A DNA stretch of 34,806 bases, taken from assembly GCF_014650435.1 (NCBI RefSeq), contig NZ_BMUY01000028.1, positions 1 to 34,806 on the forward strand, read 5' to 3'. A model generated the notes under the pieces. It ran no database searches. It was not told the DNA's origin and saw nothing but the letters and a program-made list of their open reading frames with translations. The DNA comes from Streptomyces tendae (lineage in GTDB: Bacteria; Actinomycetota; Actinomycetes; Streptomycetales; Streptomycetaceae). Positions 15,830-23,075 of this stretch are shown here, piece by piece (within the stretch, counting starts at the first letter, position 1; each line of letters opens with the position of its first letter). The position numbers and the translations under genes were made by a program.

Positions 15830-17523
15830 GCCCCACCACCCTTCCCGCCGGTCCTGAACACGGGCACGTCACCTTCCTCGGTGCCGGACCCGGAGATCCG
15901 GGACTGCTGACTCTGCGCGCCGTCGAGGCGCTGGCGCACGCGGACGTCCTCGTCGCCGAGCACGAGGTGCTCGACGTCGTACGCACGCACGCGAAGCAGG
16001 GCGTGTCCGAAGTGCACACGGATGCCGATCCGTCGGATCCGGGCACAGGCGCGCCCCAGCTGACGGTAGTTGACGGTGCGTCAACGACCCTCGGCGCCCC
16101 CGCTGTGCGGGATGCCGCACATCTTGTCATGGAGGCCGCGCGGGGCGGCAGGCGGGTCGTGCGTGCGGTGACCGGGGACCCCGGGCTCGACGCGTACGCC
16201 GCCGAGGAGATGCTGGCCTGCGCCGCGGCCGGGGTGCCCTTCGAGGTGGTCCCCGGCATCGCGAACGCCGTCGGCGTGCCCGCGTACGCCGGTGTGCCGC
16301 TGCGGGACGCCCAGGGCGCGGACGTGCGCTTCGTGGACGCCCGTACGGCGTCGGACCGCTGCTGGACCGAGGTGGGCGCCTCCGACGGCACGGTGGTCGT
16401 GTCGACGACGCTGGACTCGGTGGCCGCGGCGGCCGGTGAGCTGGTGTCGGCGGGCCGCAAGCCGGACACCCCGCTGACGGTGACCATCGCCGGTACAACG
16501 ACGCGGCAGCGCACCTGGTCCGCCACGCTCGGCACGGTCGCCCAGACCCTGAAGCAGGCGAAGGTGCTGCCGTCCCCGGACGGCGGCCGCCCGGTGATAG
16601 CCGTGGTCGGCGAGCGCTCCGCCCCCGCCCGGCGCGACCAGCTCTCGTGGTTCGAGTCCAAGCCGCTGTTCGGCTGGAAGGTCCTCGTCCCGCGCACGAA
16701 GGAGCAGGCGGCTTCGCTCTCCGACCAGCTGCGGTCCTACGGGGCCGTCCCCAGTGAGGTCCCGACCATCGCGGTGGAGCCGCCCCGTACCCCGCAGCAG
16801 ATGGAGCGGGCGGTCAAGGGCCTGGTGACGGGCCGCTACGAATGGATCGCGTTCACGTCGGTCAACGCGGTGAAGGCGGTCCGCGAGAAGTTCGAGGAGT
16901 ACGGCCTCGACGCCCGCGCCTTCGCCGGCATCAAGGTCGCGGCGGTCGGCGAGCAGACGGCCAACGCCCTCATCGCCTTCGGCGTCAAGCCGGACCTGGT
17001 CCCGAGCGGCGAGCAGTCGGCCGCCGGTCTCCTGGAGGACTGGCCGCCCTACGACCCGGTCTTCGACCCGATCGACCGTGTCTTCCTGCCCCGCGCCGAC
17101 ATCGCCACGGAGACCCTGGTCGCCGGTCTGATCGAGCTGGGCTGGGAGGTCGACGACGTCACCGCGTACCGCACGGTGCGCGCCTCGCCGCCGCCGGCCA
17201 CGACCCGGGAGGCCATCAAGGGCGGCGGCTTCGACGCGGTGCTCTTCACGTCGTCGTCCACGGTCCGCAACCTGGTCGGCATCGCGGGCAAGCCGCACAA
17301 CGTCACGGTGATCGCCTGCATCGGCCCGGCGACGGCCAAGACGGCCGAGGAACACGGGCTGCGCGTCGACGTGATGTCCCCCGAGCCGTCGGTCACCAAG
17401 CTGGCGGAGGCCCTGGCCGACTTCGGCCTGCGCCGCCGGGCGGCGGCGCTGGAGGCGGGGGACCCGGTGACCCGGCCGAGCGAACGGCGCCCGGGGTCAC
17501 GGAGACGGCGGTCCTCGACCTGA
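15826..17523 (+). CDS. hemD: HemD fusion: uroporphyrinogen-III synthase with degenerate methyltransferase domain
   Basis: This 565-residue fusion has an N-terminal CobA/SUMT-like domain (about 15-250) and a C-terminal uroporphyrinogen-III synthase domain (about 268-520), then a basic tail. HemD closes hydroxymethylbilane with ring-D inversion. The methyltransferase keeps GAGPGDPGLLTLRA and the PGIANAVGVPAYAG block. The usual SAM-site motif GGDPF.FGRGGEE reads instead VTGDPGLDAYAAEE (about 115-129), and the early Tyr-Asp of ADVVLYD is missing, so methylation activity is doubtful. The C-terminal half is well conserved (PRTKEQAASLSDQLRSYGA, FTSVNAVKAV, FTSSSTVRNLVG). It ends the rex operon, followed by a terminator. 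Confidence 0.93.
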   Translation: MSPTTLPAGPEHGHVTFLGAGPGDPGLLTLRAVEALAHADVLVAEHEVLDVVRTHAKQGVSEVHTDADPSDPGTGAPQLTVVDGASTTLGAPAVRDAAHLVMEAARGGRRVVRAVTGDPGLDAYAAEEMLACAAAGVPFEVVPGIANAVGVPAYAGVPLRDAQGADVRFVDARTASDRCWTEVGASDGTVVVSTTLDSVAAAAGELVSAGRKPDTPLTVTIAGTTTRQRTWSATLGTVAQTLKQAKVLPSPDGGRPVIAVVGERSAPARRDQLSWFESKPLFGWKVLVPRTKEQAASLSDQLRSYGAVPSEVPTIAVEPPRTPQQMERAVKGLVTGRYEWIAFTSVNAVKAVREKFEEYGLDARAFAGIKVAAVGEQTANALIAFGVKPDLVPSGEQSAAGLLEDWPPYDPVFDPIDRVFLPRADIATETLVAGLIELGWEVDDVTAYRTVRASPPPATTREAIKGGGFDAVLFTSSSTVRNLVGIAGKPHNVTVIACIGPATAKTAEEHGLRVDVMSPEPSVTKLAEALADFGLRRRAAALEAGDPVTRPSERRPGSRRRRSST

Positions 17524-17533
17524 GGTGAAAGAA

Positions 17534-17563
17534 CGGGGCGCCCCTGGAATCAGGGGTGCCCCG
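17534..17563 (+). terminator. Terminator of the rex-hemACD operon
   Basis: CGGGGCGCCCCTG (17534-17546) and CAGGGGTGCCCCG (17551-17563) form a 13-bp stem with one G-U pair around GAAT, then TCGTCGTTT. It begins 10 bases after the hemD stop, so hemB farther right is outside this transcript. Confidence 0.88.
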
Positions 17564-17628
17564 TCGTCGTTTCGCGGATCAGGTCCCGCCGGGCCGTTCG
17601 CCGCCCGAGGCGGGCTGGGCCGGTGCCT

Positions 17629-18054
17629 CTACCAGACCGCCGCGCCGCAGTCCTCGGCGCCGGTCGTGTAGTTCCACAGGCAGACGCGGGAGCCGGCGTT
17701 GTCGCCGTTCCAGTGGTAGCCGGTCGAGTTCTTGGAGTTCAGGATCCAGTACGAGTAGGACACGGCCGTCCAGCCGTATCCGCCCGAGCCGACGCGCTTG
17801 CGCTGGAGGACGAAGAGGCACTCGTTGTTGTTCCAGGACTGTCCGACGGCCTGTACGTCGCCGTCGGAGCGCCTGTTCAGCCATGCCTTGCACTGCCCGG
17901 CCACCGCGTCCGCGCCGGGGACGTAGCCCGAGGCGGACGCCTCGGACTGGCCGGTCTGGGCAGGTGCGGCCTGCGCCGTGCCACCGGCGAGGAGCGCCGT
18001 CGTGGCAGCCACGGCGGTGCCGATCGCGGCGGCGTGTGTACGGAGTCGACCCAT
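17629..18054 (-). CDS. Small secreted Cys- and Trp-rich protein, unknown function
   Basis: I do not recognise the mature domain. The 141-residue product has a clear Sec signal peptide (RLRTHAAAIGTAVAATTALL, then TAQA-A, cleavage near 29-30). The mature part of about 112 residues has four Cys (55, 79, 125, 136), enough for two disulfides, and seven Trp, with patches WNNNECLFV and YHWNGD and a C-terminal AAVW. High aromatic and Asn/Gly/Ser content suits a compact beta-rich protein acting outside the cell, perhaps in binding a polymer (inference). AAGGGGGAA precedes the ATG. It lies downstream of hemD on the opposite strand, in the segment separating hemD from hemB. Confidence 0.8.
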   Translation of the reverse strand: MGRLRTHAAAIGTAVAATTALLAGGTAQAAPAQTGQSEASASGYVPGADAVAGQCKAWLNRRSDGDVQAVGQSWNNNECLFVLQRKRVGSGGYGWTAVSYSYWILNSKNSTGYHWNGDNAGSRVCLWNYTTGAEDCGAAVW

Positions 18055-18109
18055 GGTTCCCCCTTGGTCGTGGTCGGTGAGGTACGTGCTGATCCTGCCA
18101 ACGCGACCT

Positions 18110-18124
18110 ACGTGAACACGTCAA
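18110..18124 (-). promoter_or_regulatory. Palindrome over a TTGACG -35 box of the secreted-protein gene
   Basis: ACGTGAACACGT (18110-18121) is an inverted repeat with 5-bp arms. It overlaps TTGACG (18124-18119, minus strand), a good -35 candidate about 65 bases before the start codon. No convincing -10 was found. The rest of the 18055-18200 gap shows nothing clear. Confidence 0.35.
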
Positions 18125-18200
18125 ACGAGGGGCTGACTTCCTCTCCAACGAGGGCGGTAGTCCGGCGGTGGTAGGCGGCGGTCGTCACCGGGCGTCTCGG

Positions 18201-18905
18201 TCATGGCCGCACGGTAGCCGTCCGCACCGGCAGTGGTCGGTGCAGGCCCGACAGGTCCAGTGGTGGGGCCGGGGGCAGTGGGGCCGGGCGGGACGGCGGG
18301 TGGGCCTGGAAGGACTGGAAGAGGTAGGTGAGGAGACGGCGGGCGGCGGGGAGCGCGGTTTCGGGGGGCTGGGCCGCCAGGCCGCTCACCGCGAGGAGGA
18401 GCAGGGAGATGTCGGCGGGGGCGAAGTCCTCGCGGAGCTGGCCGGCGTCGCGGGCGCGCTGGACGAGGTGCGCCAGGCGCTCCTCGGCGCAGGCGCGTTC
18501 CCGGTCGTAGTGCAGGGCTTCGGGGAAGCCGGCCATGAAGACCGTTTCGAAGCCGTGGTCGGTGACGAGTGTGGTGCAGACCTTTTCCAGGAGCGTGTAC
18601 AGGCCGTGGCCCGGGTTCGGGTCGGCCATGGCCTCCTCGAACGCGCTCGCGCACACGGCCAGCTGGTCCTCGAAGGCGGCGGTGACGAGCGCCGAGCGGG
18701 TGGGGAAGCGGCGGTAGAGGGTGGCCACGCCGACGCCGGCCCGGCGGGCGACCGCGCTCATCGGGGCGTCCACGCCCCGCGCCGCGAAGACCTCGCGCGC
18801 GGCGTCCAGGACGCGTTCCCGGTTGCGGCGGGCGTCGGCGCGCAGCTCCGCCGGGGCCTCGCCGGCCGCCGGAGAGGGCGGCTTGTGAGAGGGCTGGTCA
18901 GGCAT
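18201..18905 (-). CDS. TetR-family transcriptional repressor
   Basis: The 234-residue protein has an N-terminal TetR DNA-binding domain (about 24-75: RERVLDAAREVFAARG, HTH PMSAVARRAGVGVATLYRRF) followed by an all-helical ligand domain and a Pro-rich tail with no clear role. It is divergent from a quinone oxidoreductase, and the gap holds three half-sites of one operator next to its own ATG. Autoregulation and control of the neighbour are therefore likely. The ligand is unknown; by analogy it may be a quinone, an electrophile or a drug. GAGAAG precedes the ATG at 18905. Confidence 0.9.
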   Translation of the reverse strand: MPDQPSHKPPSPAAGEAPAELRADARRNRERVLDAAREVFAARGVDAPMSAVARRAGVGVATLYRRFPTRSALVTAAFEDQLAVCASAFEEAMADPNPGHGLYTLLEKVCTTLVTDHGFETVFMAGFPEALHYDRERACAEERLAHLVQRARDAGQLREDFAPADISLLLLAVSGLAAQPPETALPAARRLLTYLFQSFQAHPPSRPAPLPPAPPLDLSGLHRPLPVRTATVRP

Positions 18906-18912
18906 TGCTTCT

Positions 18913-18947
18913 CACTTCCGGAGTAAGTGGAGGGTCTCGTCCACTTA
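18913..18947. promoter_or_regulatory. Three half-site operator between tetR and the oxidoreductase gene
   Basis: TAAGTGGA (18924-18931) and TCCACTTA (18940-18947) form a perfect 8-bp inverted repeat with an 8-base spacer. CACTT (18913-18917) makes a second inverted pair with AAGTG (18925-18929). The site begins 8 bases upstream of the tetR start codon. The remaining bases to 19033 show an 11-base duplication at the oxidoreductase start. Confidence 0.72.
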
Positions 18948-19033
18948 TGACCCTAGCGTGAACGCAGGCGTGGACGCGGGCCTCGCCTCCGCGCTTCCCG
19001 AGCGCGATGTGGATCTGGAGACATGGGTGAGAC

Positions 19034-19996
19034 ATGGGTGAGATGAAGGCGGTTCTCTTCGACCGTTACGGCCCTCCCGAGGTGCTCTACGTCGGGCGGC
19101 GGCCGGTGCCGGCCATCGGCCCCGACGAGGTGCTGGTGCGCGTCCTCGCCGCCGGGGTCAACGGCGGCGACCTGCACGACCGGGCCGGCAAGGTGCGCCT
19201 GGTGACCGGGCGGGCCTTTCCCAAGGGGTGCGGCATCGACTTCGCGGGGGAGGTCGCCGAAGTCGGTGCGGCCGTCACCGGGGTGCGGGAGGGGGAGCGG
19301 GTGTGGGGGCTGCTGGGGCGTCGTACCGGCAGCATGGCCGAATACGTCGCCGTCAGCCCGCGGCGGATCGCGTCCGCCCCCGCGAACCTCACGCCGGAGG
19401 AGGCCGTCTCGCTGCTCGCGGGCGCGACCACGGCGCTGACCGCGCTGCGCGACAAGGCCGCCCTGCAACCCGGCGAGCGGCTTCTGGTGCGGGGTGGGAG
19501 CGGCGGCGTCGGCAGTGTCGCCGTGCAGGTCGGCAGGCTGCTGGGGGCACACGTCGTCGCGCTCGCCGGTGCGAAGAACCTCGACTTCGTGCGGGGGCTG
19601 GGGGCCGAGGAGGCGCTGGATCACCGGACGACTCCGCTGTCCACCCTCGGCCGTTTCGACGTCGTCCTCGACACCGTGGGCACCGAGCAGGCCCGGGTGC
19701 GGCGGCTGCTGGCGCCGGGCGGGCGTATGGTCGCCGTCGCTCCCGACCTCGACCGGCCGCTCGCATGGCTCGGTACCGTGCTCGGCTCCGTCGCGCACGG
19801 GAGGGGGCGGATCCGCTTCTTCAGCGGCAACCCCGAGGGCGCGCTGCTCGCCGAGGCCGCCCGGCTCGCCGAGCACGGCGACCTCGTCCCCGTCGTCGAC
19901 ACCGTCCACCCGCTCGACCGGGCCGCCGACGCCCAACGCGCCCTGGAGGCCGGGGGCGTCCGGGGCAAGCACGTCGTGCGGGTCACCGTCGCGTAG
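19034..19996 (+). CDS. Zinc-independent NADPH:quinone oxidoreductase-like MDR protein
   Basis: The 320-residue protein is a medium-chain dehydrogenase/reductase with a GroES-like N-terminus (VLFDRYGPPEVLYVGRRPVP) and a Rossmann domain with GGSGGVGSVAVQVGRLLGA. The catalytic and structural zinc cysteines of alcohol dehydrogenases are absent, placing it with quinone oxidoreductases and enoyl reductases. It probably reduces quinones or reactive carbonyls with NADPH. The start is uncertain: ATG 19034 (MGEMKAVLF) and ATG 19043 (MKAVLF) are in frame, within an 11-base tandem duplication of ATGGGTGAGAC. It is divergent from the TetR gene and probably repressed by it. Confidence 0.9.
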   Translation: MGEMKAVLFDRYGPPEVLYVGRRPVPAIGPDEVLVRVLAAGVNGGDLHDRAGKVRLVTGRAFPKGCGIDFAGEVAEVGAAVTGVREGERVWGLLGRRTGSMAEYVAVSPRRIASAPANLTPEEAVSLLAGATTALTALRDKAALQPGERLLVRGGSGGVGSVAVQVGRLLGAHVVALAGAKNLDFVRGLGAEEALDHRTTPLSTLGRFDVVLDTVGTEQARVRRLLAPGGRMVAVAPDLDRPLAWLGTVLGSVAHGRGRIRFFSGNPEGALLAEAARLAEHGDLVPVVDTVHPLDRAADAQRALEAGGVRGKHVVRVTVA

Positions 19997-20028
19997 GTCC
20001 CGGGGCCGCGACGGGGCCGCGACGGGTC

Positions 20029-20439
20029 CTAGGCGGACTCCAGCAGCTCCTTCAGCCGGGCCAGGTCGGCGGTGACCATGGCCGCGTCGCGCTCGAAGTC
20101 GGCGTCGGACGTCCCCGGCTGTCGGCGGAGGGTGAACACCACCTCGCTCGCCGTGCCGTCGGCGATGACGCGGACCGGGTTGTGGACGGTCTGCCCGGAG
20201 GGCAGCGTGACGTGGTGGTCGAGTACGCCCAGGTCGTTGGGCGGGGTGAAGGTCACGGTGACCCGGCCCATGGGGGCGGACTCCGCGACCCAGTGGTCCG
20301 CCCGCTTCTCGATGGACGTGCCGAGGCCGTGGGCCCACGCGGGCAGGTTGGCCGGATTCGAGGCGTAGGCGTAGACGTCGGCCGCGGCGCGGTCGATGTG
20401 GACGCCGAGGTGGCGTGACTCCTTGCTCGTGCTGTTCAT
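20029..20439 (-). CDS. SRPBCC-fold (START-like) polyketide cyclase/dehydrase-type protein
   Basis: The 136-residue protein has the helix-grip pattern of SRPBCC proteins: an opening beta strand, the VYAYASNPANLPAWAHG motif typical of this family, an antiparallel sheet and a long C-terminal helix (DADFERDAAMVTADLARLKE). Such proteins bind small hydrophobic ligands; some act as cyclases and others as stress proteins. No catalytic role can be assigned. The ATG has no ribosome site, but TACCGT (20452-20447) ends 7 bases before it, so it is probably leaderless. It lies between the oxidoreductase and the MarR-like gene, on the same strand as the latter with a 55-base gap. Confidence 0.87.
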   Translation of the reverse strand: MNSTSKESRHLGVHIDRAAADVYAYASNPANLPAWAHGLGTSIEKRADHWVAESAPMGRVTVTFTPPNDLGVLDHHVTLPSGQTVHNPVRVIADGTASEVVFTLRRQPGTSDADFERDAAMVTADLARLKELLESA

Positions 20440-20494
20440 GCCGGTGACGGTAGCGGGCCGCCGTCGCCGTCGCCTTGAAGGAATCGGACACCCC

Positions 20495-20956
20495 TCAGTG
20501 GTGCCAGGCCCGGCCGCCCGTGTTGTGGATGAAGCGCTGGAGCACCTTCATGGTGGTCAGGTAGTCCTCGTCGGGGATTCCGGTGTGGCGTTCCGTCCAC
20601 AGGTCGTCCTGGAGGGCGGCTGCCTTCTCGAAGAACGTCCTGCCCTCCGGGGTCAGGGAGAGCAGGCCGTCGGAGGCGGTCTCGGTGATCCAGCCCGCCG
20701 CGATCGTCGCGTCGATCTCCGACTCCATCGCCTCCGGGCCGGCATCGAGGTAGTTCCGCAGGAGGCCGGAGACCTCGGCGCGGGTCTTCGGGGTGTCGGC
20801 ACGGGCGACTTGGGCGAGGACCCACCACTGGGGCTGGGTCGTGCCGAGCTCGGCCAGGGCCGCCCGGGTTCGGGTGACGACGGCTTTGTACGCCGCCCAG
20901 CTCCAGTAGCCGATGGGCTGGCGGATCAGTTCGGCGTCGCTGTGTGAGTAGTCCAT
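20495..20956 (-). CDS. MarR-like winged-helix regulator
   Basis: The 153-residue protein resembles MarR-family regulators: a helical N-terminus, QWWVLAQVARADTPKTRAEV leading to a winged helix, LTPEGRTFFEKAAALQD at the wing exit, and a C-terminal dimer helix. The recognition helix is less classical than most, so confidence in DNA binding is moderate. It is divergent from hemB with 112 bases between start codons and has a good minus-strand promoter (TTGACC at 20994-20989; TACGGT at 20969-20964, 7 bases before the ATG). It may regulate itself and the downstream SRPBCC gene. Confidence 0.82.
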   Translation of the reverse strand: MDYSHSDAELIRQPIGYWSWAAYKAVVTRTRAALAELGTTQPQWWVLAQVARADTPKTRAEVSGLLRNYLDAGPEAMESEIDATIAAGWITETASDGLLSLTPEGRTFFEKAAALQDDLWTERHTGIPDEDYLTTMKVLQRFIHNTGGRAWHH

Positions 20957-20963
20957 GGCGTCG

Positions 20964-20994
20964 ACCGTAGAAGCTGAAGTTTGGTTGAGGTCAA
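20964..20994 (-). promoter_or_regulatory. Promoter and TTGA-GG-TCAA site of the MarR-like gene
   Basis: On the minus strand TTGACC (20994-20989) is followed after 19 bases by TACGGT (20969-20964), or after 17 by TCTACG. The -35 box lies in a palindrome, TTGAGGTCAA (20985-20994), that could be the autoregulatory site. It lies in the same 112-base gap as the hemB promoter (TAGCGT, 21056-21061). Confidence 0.5.
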
Positions 20995-21068
20995 GCGTGG
21001 CGGGGGCCGGTCCGGGGCCGACTCCCCGTCGGCAAAGGCACGGGTGGGGCGGGCGTAGCGTAGGTGGT

Positions 21069-22061
21069 ATGACGACGTACGGATCCTTTCCCGGCACCCG
21101 GCCCCGGCGGCTGCGTACCACCCCCGTGATGCGTCGGATGGTCGCCGAGACCCGGCTGCACCCCGCCGACTTCATCCTCCCCGCCTTCGTCCGTGAGGGC
21201 GTGAGCGAGCCGGTGCCGATCGGGGCGATGCCCGGGGTCGTGCAGCACACCCGGGACACCCTGAAGAAGGCGGCCGCGGAGGCGGTGGAGGCCGGGGTCT
21301 CCGGGATCATGCTCTTCGGGGTGCCGGAGGACGGGAAGAAGGACGCCGCGGGGACGGCGGGCACCGACCCCGACGGGATCCTGCAGGTCGCGCTGCGCGA
21401 CGTGCGGGCCGAGGTCGGGGACGAGCTGCTCGTGATGTCCGACCTCTGTCTCGACGAGTTCACCGACCACGGTCACTGCGGGGTGCTCGACGACCAGGGG
21501 CGCGTGGACAACGACGCCACCCTGGAGCGGTACGCCGAGATGGCTCAGGTCCAGGCCGACGCGGGCGCCCATGTCGTCGGGCCCAGCGGGATGATGGACG
21601 GGCAGATCGGCGTCGTCCGTGATGCCCTCGACCAGATCGGGCGGGAGGACGTCGCGATCCTCGCGTACACCGCCAAGTACGCCTCCGCCTTCTACGGGCC
21701 CTTCCGGGAGGCCGTCGGCTCGTCGCTCAAGGGCGACCGCAAGACCTACCAGCAGGACTCCGCCAACGCGCGGGAGTCGCTGCGGGAGTTGGCGCTGGAC
21801 CTGGAGGAGGGCGCCGACATGGTGATGGTCAAGCCCGCCGGTCCCTACCTGGACATCCTCGCCAAGGTCGCCGAGGTCTCGGACGTACCCGTCGCCGCCT
21901 ACCAGATCTCCGGCGAGTACTCGATGATCGAGGCCGCCGCCGAGAAGGGCTGGATCGACCGCGACCGGGCCATCCTGGAGAGCCTCACCGGGATCAAGCG
22001 GGCGGGCGCGCGCAACATCCTGACGTACTGGGCAACCGAGGTCGCTCGCACACTGCGCTGA
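21069..22061 (+). CDS. hemB: Delta-aminolevulinic acid dehydratase (porphobilinogen synthase)
   Basis: HemB condenses two 5-aminolevulinate molecules to porphobilinogen. The 330-residue TIM-barrel protein has both active-site lysines, K203 (AYTAKYASAFYGPFR) and Schiff-base K255 (MVMVKPAGPYLD). The metal region reads DLCLDEFTDHGHCG: C127 and C137 are kept but the middle Cys of zinc enzymes is D129, a mix of zinc- and magnesium-type sites. TAGCGT lies 7 bases before the ATG, and AGGTGG overlaps the same gap, so leaderless or weakly led translation is possible. It is separated from hemACD by 3.5 kb of accessory genes and has its own promoter. Confidence 0.97.
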   Translation: MTTYGSFPGTRPRRLRTTPVMRRMVAETRLHPADFILPAFVREGVSEPVPIGAMPGVVQHTRDTLKKAAAEAVEAGVSGIMLFGVPEDGKKDAAGTAGTDPDGILQVALRDVRAEVGDELLVMSDLCLDEFTDHGHCGVLDDQGRVDNDATLERYAEMAQVQADAGAHVVGPSGMMDGQIGVVRDALDQIGREDVAILAYTAKYASAFYGPFREAVGSSLKGDRKTYQQDSANARESLRELALDLEEGADMVMVKPAGPYLDILAKVAEVSDVPVAAYQISGEYSMIEAAAEKGWIDRDRAILESLTGIKRAGARNILTYWATEVARTLR

Positions 22062-22110
22062 GCGACCTGTGCCGGCCCTTCGTGCACGGGGTGCGGGTGC
22101 GCTGACCCCT

Positions 22111-22863
22111 TCAGTACTCGAGGGCGTTGGACGCGTCGGTCTGCCAGTAGGTGACCGTCAGCGCGGTGTCGACGTACACACCGCCGGCGGGCAGCTTGAC
22201 CGTGGCGATGGAGCCGTCCTCGAAGGGGATGGTGAGGGTGTTCGTCTCGTAGCCGTTCTCGCCGCTGCCGTCGCCGGAGGACAGCCGTACGCCCGCGTAG
22301 CCGGACTCGCCGGGCGCCAGCGTCGTCAGCGACTGCGGCTTGCTGGACTCCGCGACCGGCGGCACCGACTGGGCCTCGCCGAACCGCGCCGCCGGGTACT
22401 GCGGCAGCGCGCACGTCTTCGAGCCGGTGTTGGTGGCGGTCAGCAGCAGGTGGTTGATCGGGCGGGGGGCGTTCGCCGCGGTGATCCGTACGTCGGACGC
22501 GGAGCACTCGCCGGGGACGTCCGAGTCGGAGCCGTCGGAGTTGTCGGACCCTTCGTCGGCTCCGGTTCCGGAGCCGGAGTTCGAACCGGAGCCGGAGTCC
22601 GACGCGTTGCCGTTTCCGGCGGAGCCATTGGAGCTGTTGGAACCCTTGGAGCCCGTGGAGCCGGTGGAGCCCGTCTCACCGGTGTCGCCCTTCGCGCCGC
22701 CCGCCGGCCGGGCGCTGTTCCCGTCCGCCGGTGCGGAGGCGGTGGATTCGGGCGCCGGGGAGCCGGTGAGCTCGTCGCCCTCGCAGGCCGTCAGGGAGAG
22801 TGCGGCCAGCGCGACCGTGGTGGCGGCGAACAGACGGGTACGGGTGATGCGGCGTGCGGACAT
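22111..22863 (-). CDS. DUF4232 lipoprotein with Gly-X-Y linker
   Basis: The 250-residue product is an exported lipoprotein. The signal peptide ends in a lipobox, LSLTAC, with C27 as the lipidated residue. A low-complexity linker (about 35-115) includes consecutive collagen-like triplets GAK-GDT-GET-GST-GST-GSK-GSN and then Ser/Gly/Asn repeats. A DUF4232 domain follows (about 117-250; CSASDVRITAANAPRP, TATNTGSKTCALPQYP), a beta-sandwich of unknown function common in Streptomyces. GGGGGA lies about 7 bases before the ATG. It is divergent from a membrane-anchored HTH regulator and converges on hemB. Confidence 0.9.
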   Translation of the reverse strand: MSARRITRTRLFAATTVALAALSLTACEGDELTGSPAPESTASAPADGNSARPAGGAKGDTGETGSTGSTGSKGSNSSNGSAGNGNASDSGSGSNSGSGTGADEGSDNSDGSDSDVPGECSASDVRITAANAPRPINHLLLTATNTGSKTCALPQYPAARFGEAQSVPPVAESSKPQSLTTLAPGESGYAGVRLSSGDGSGENGYETNTLTIPFEDGSIATVKLPAGGVYVDTALTVTYWQTDASNALEY

Positions 22864-23075
22864 GGAAGGTCCCCCTTGGGATGCGAGAGTTGGGGCGAGC
22901 CGCTCGACCGTCCGGCGGGAGCGGCTGCTTGGATGACCACAGCTTGCGGTGCTGATCGTCCCGGCCGCCAGCGATGGGGGAGCATGCGGGACGGTGGGAC
23001 GCCAGGAACGCTCTGACCTGCGGGAACGGCGTCCCTCTGGGATGCGGTACGGGGATGCGAGAAGAGGGAGGAACG

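Noticed and set aside
19023..19046. Seven-codon leader peptide before the oxidoreductase
   Set aside because: It arises from an 11-base tandem duplication and overlaps the real start; no attenuation structure is seen.
17564..21068. Integrated mobile element between hemD and hemB
   Set aside because: No integrase, transposase, tRNA gene or flanking direct repeats were found, so only an accessory segment of unknown origin is claimed.
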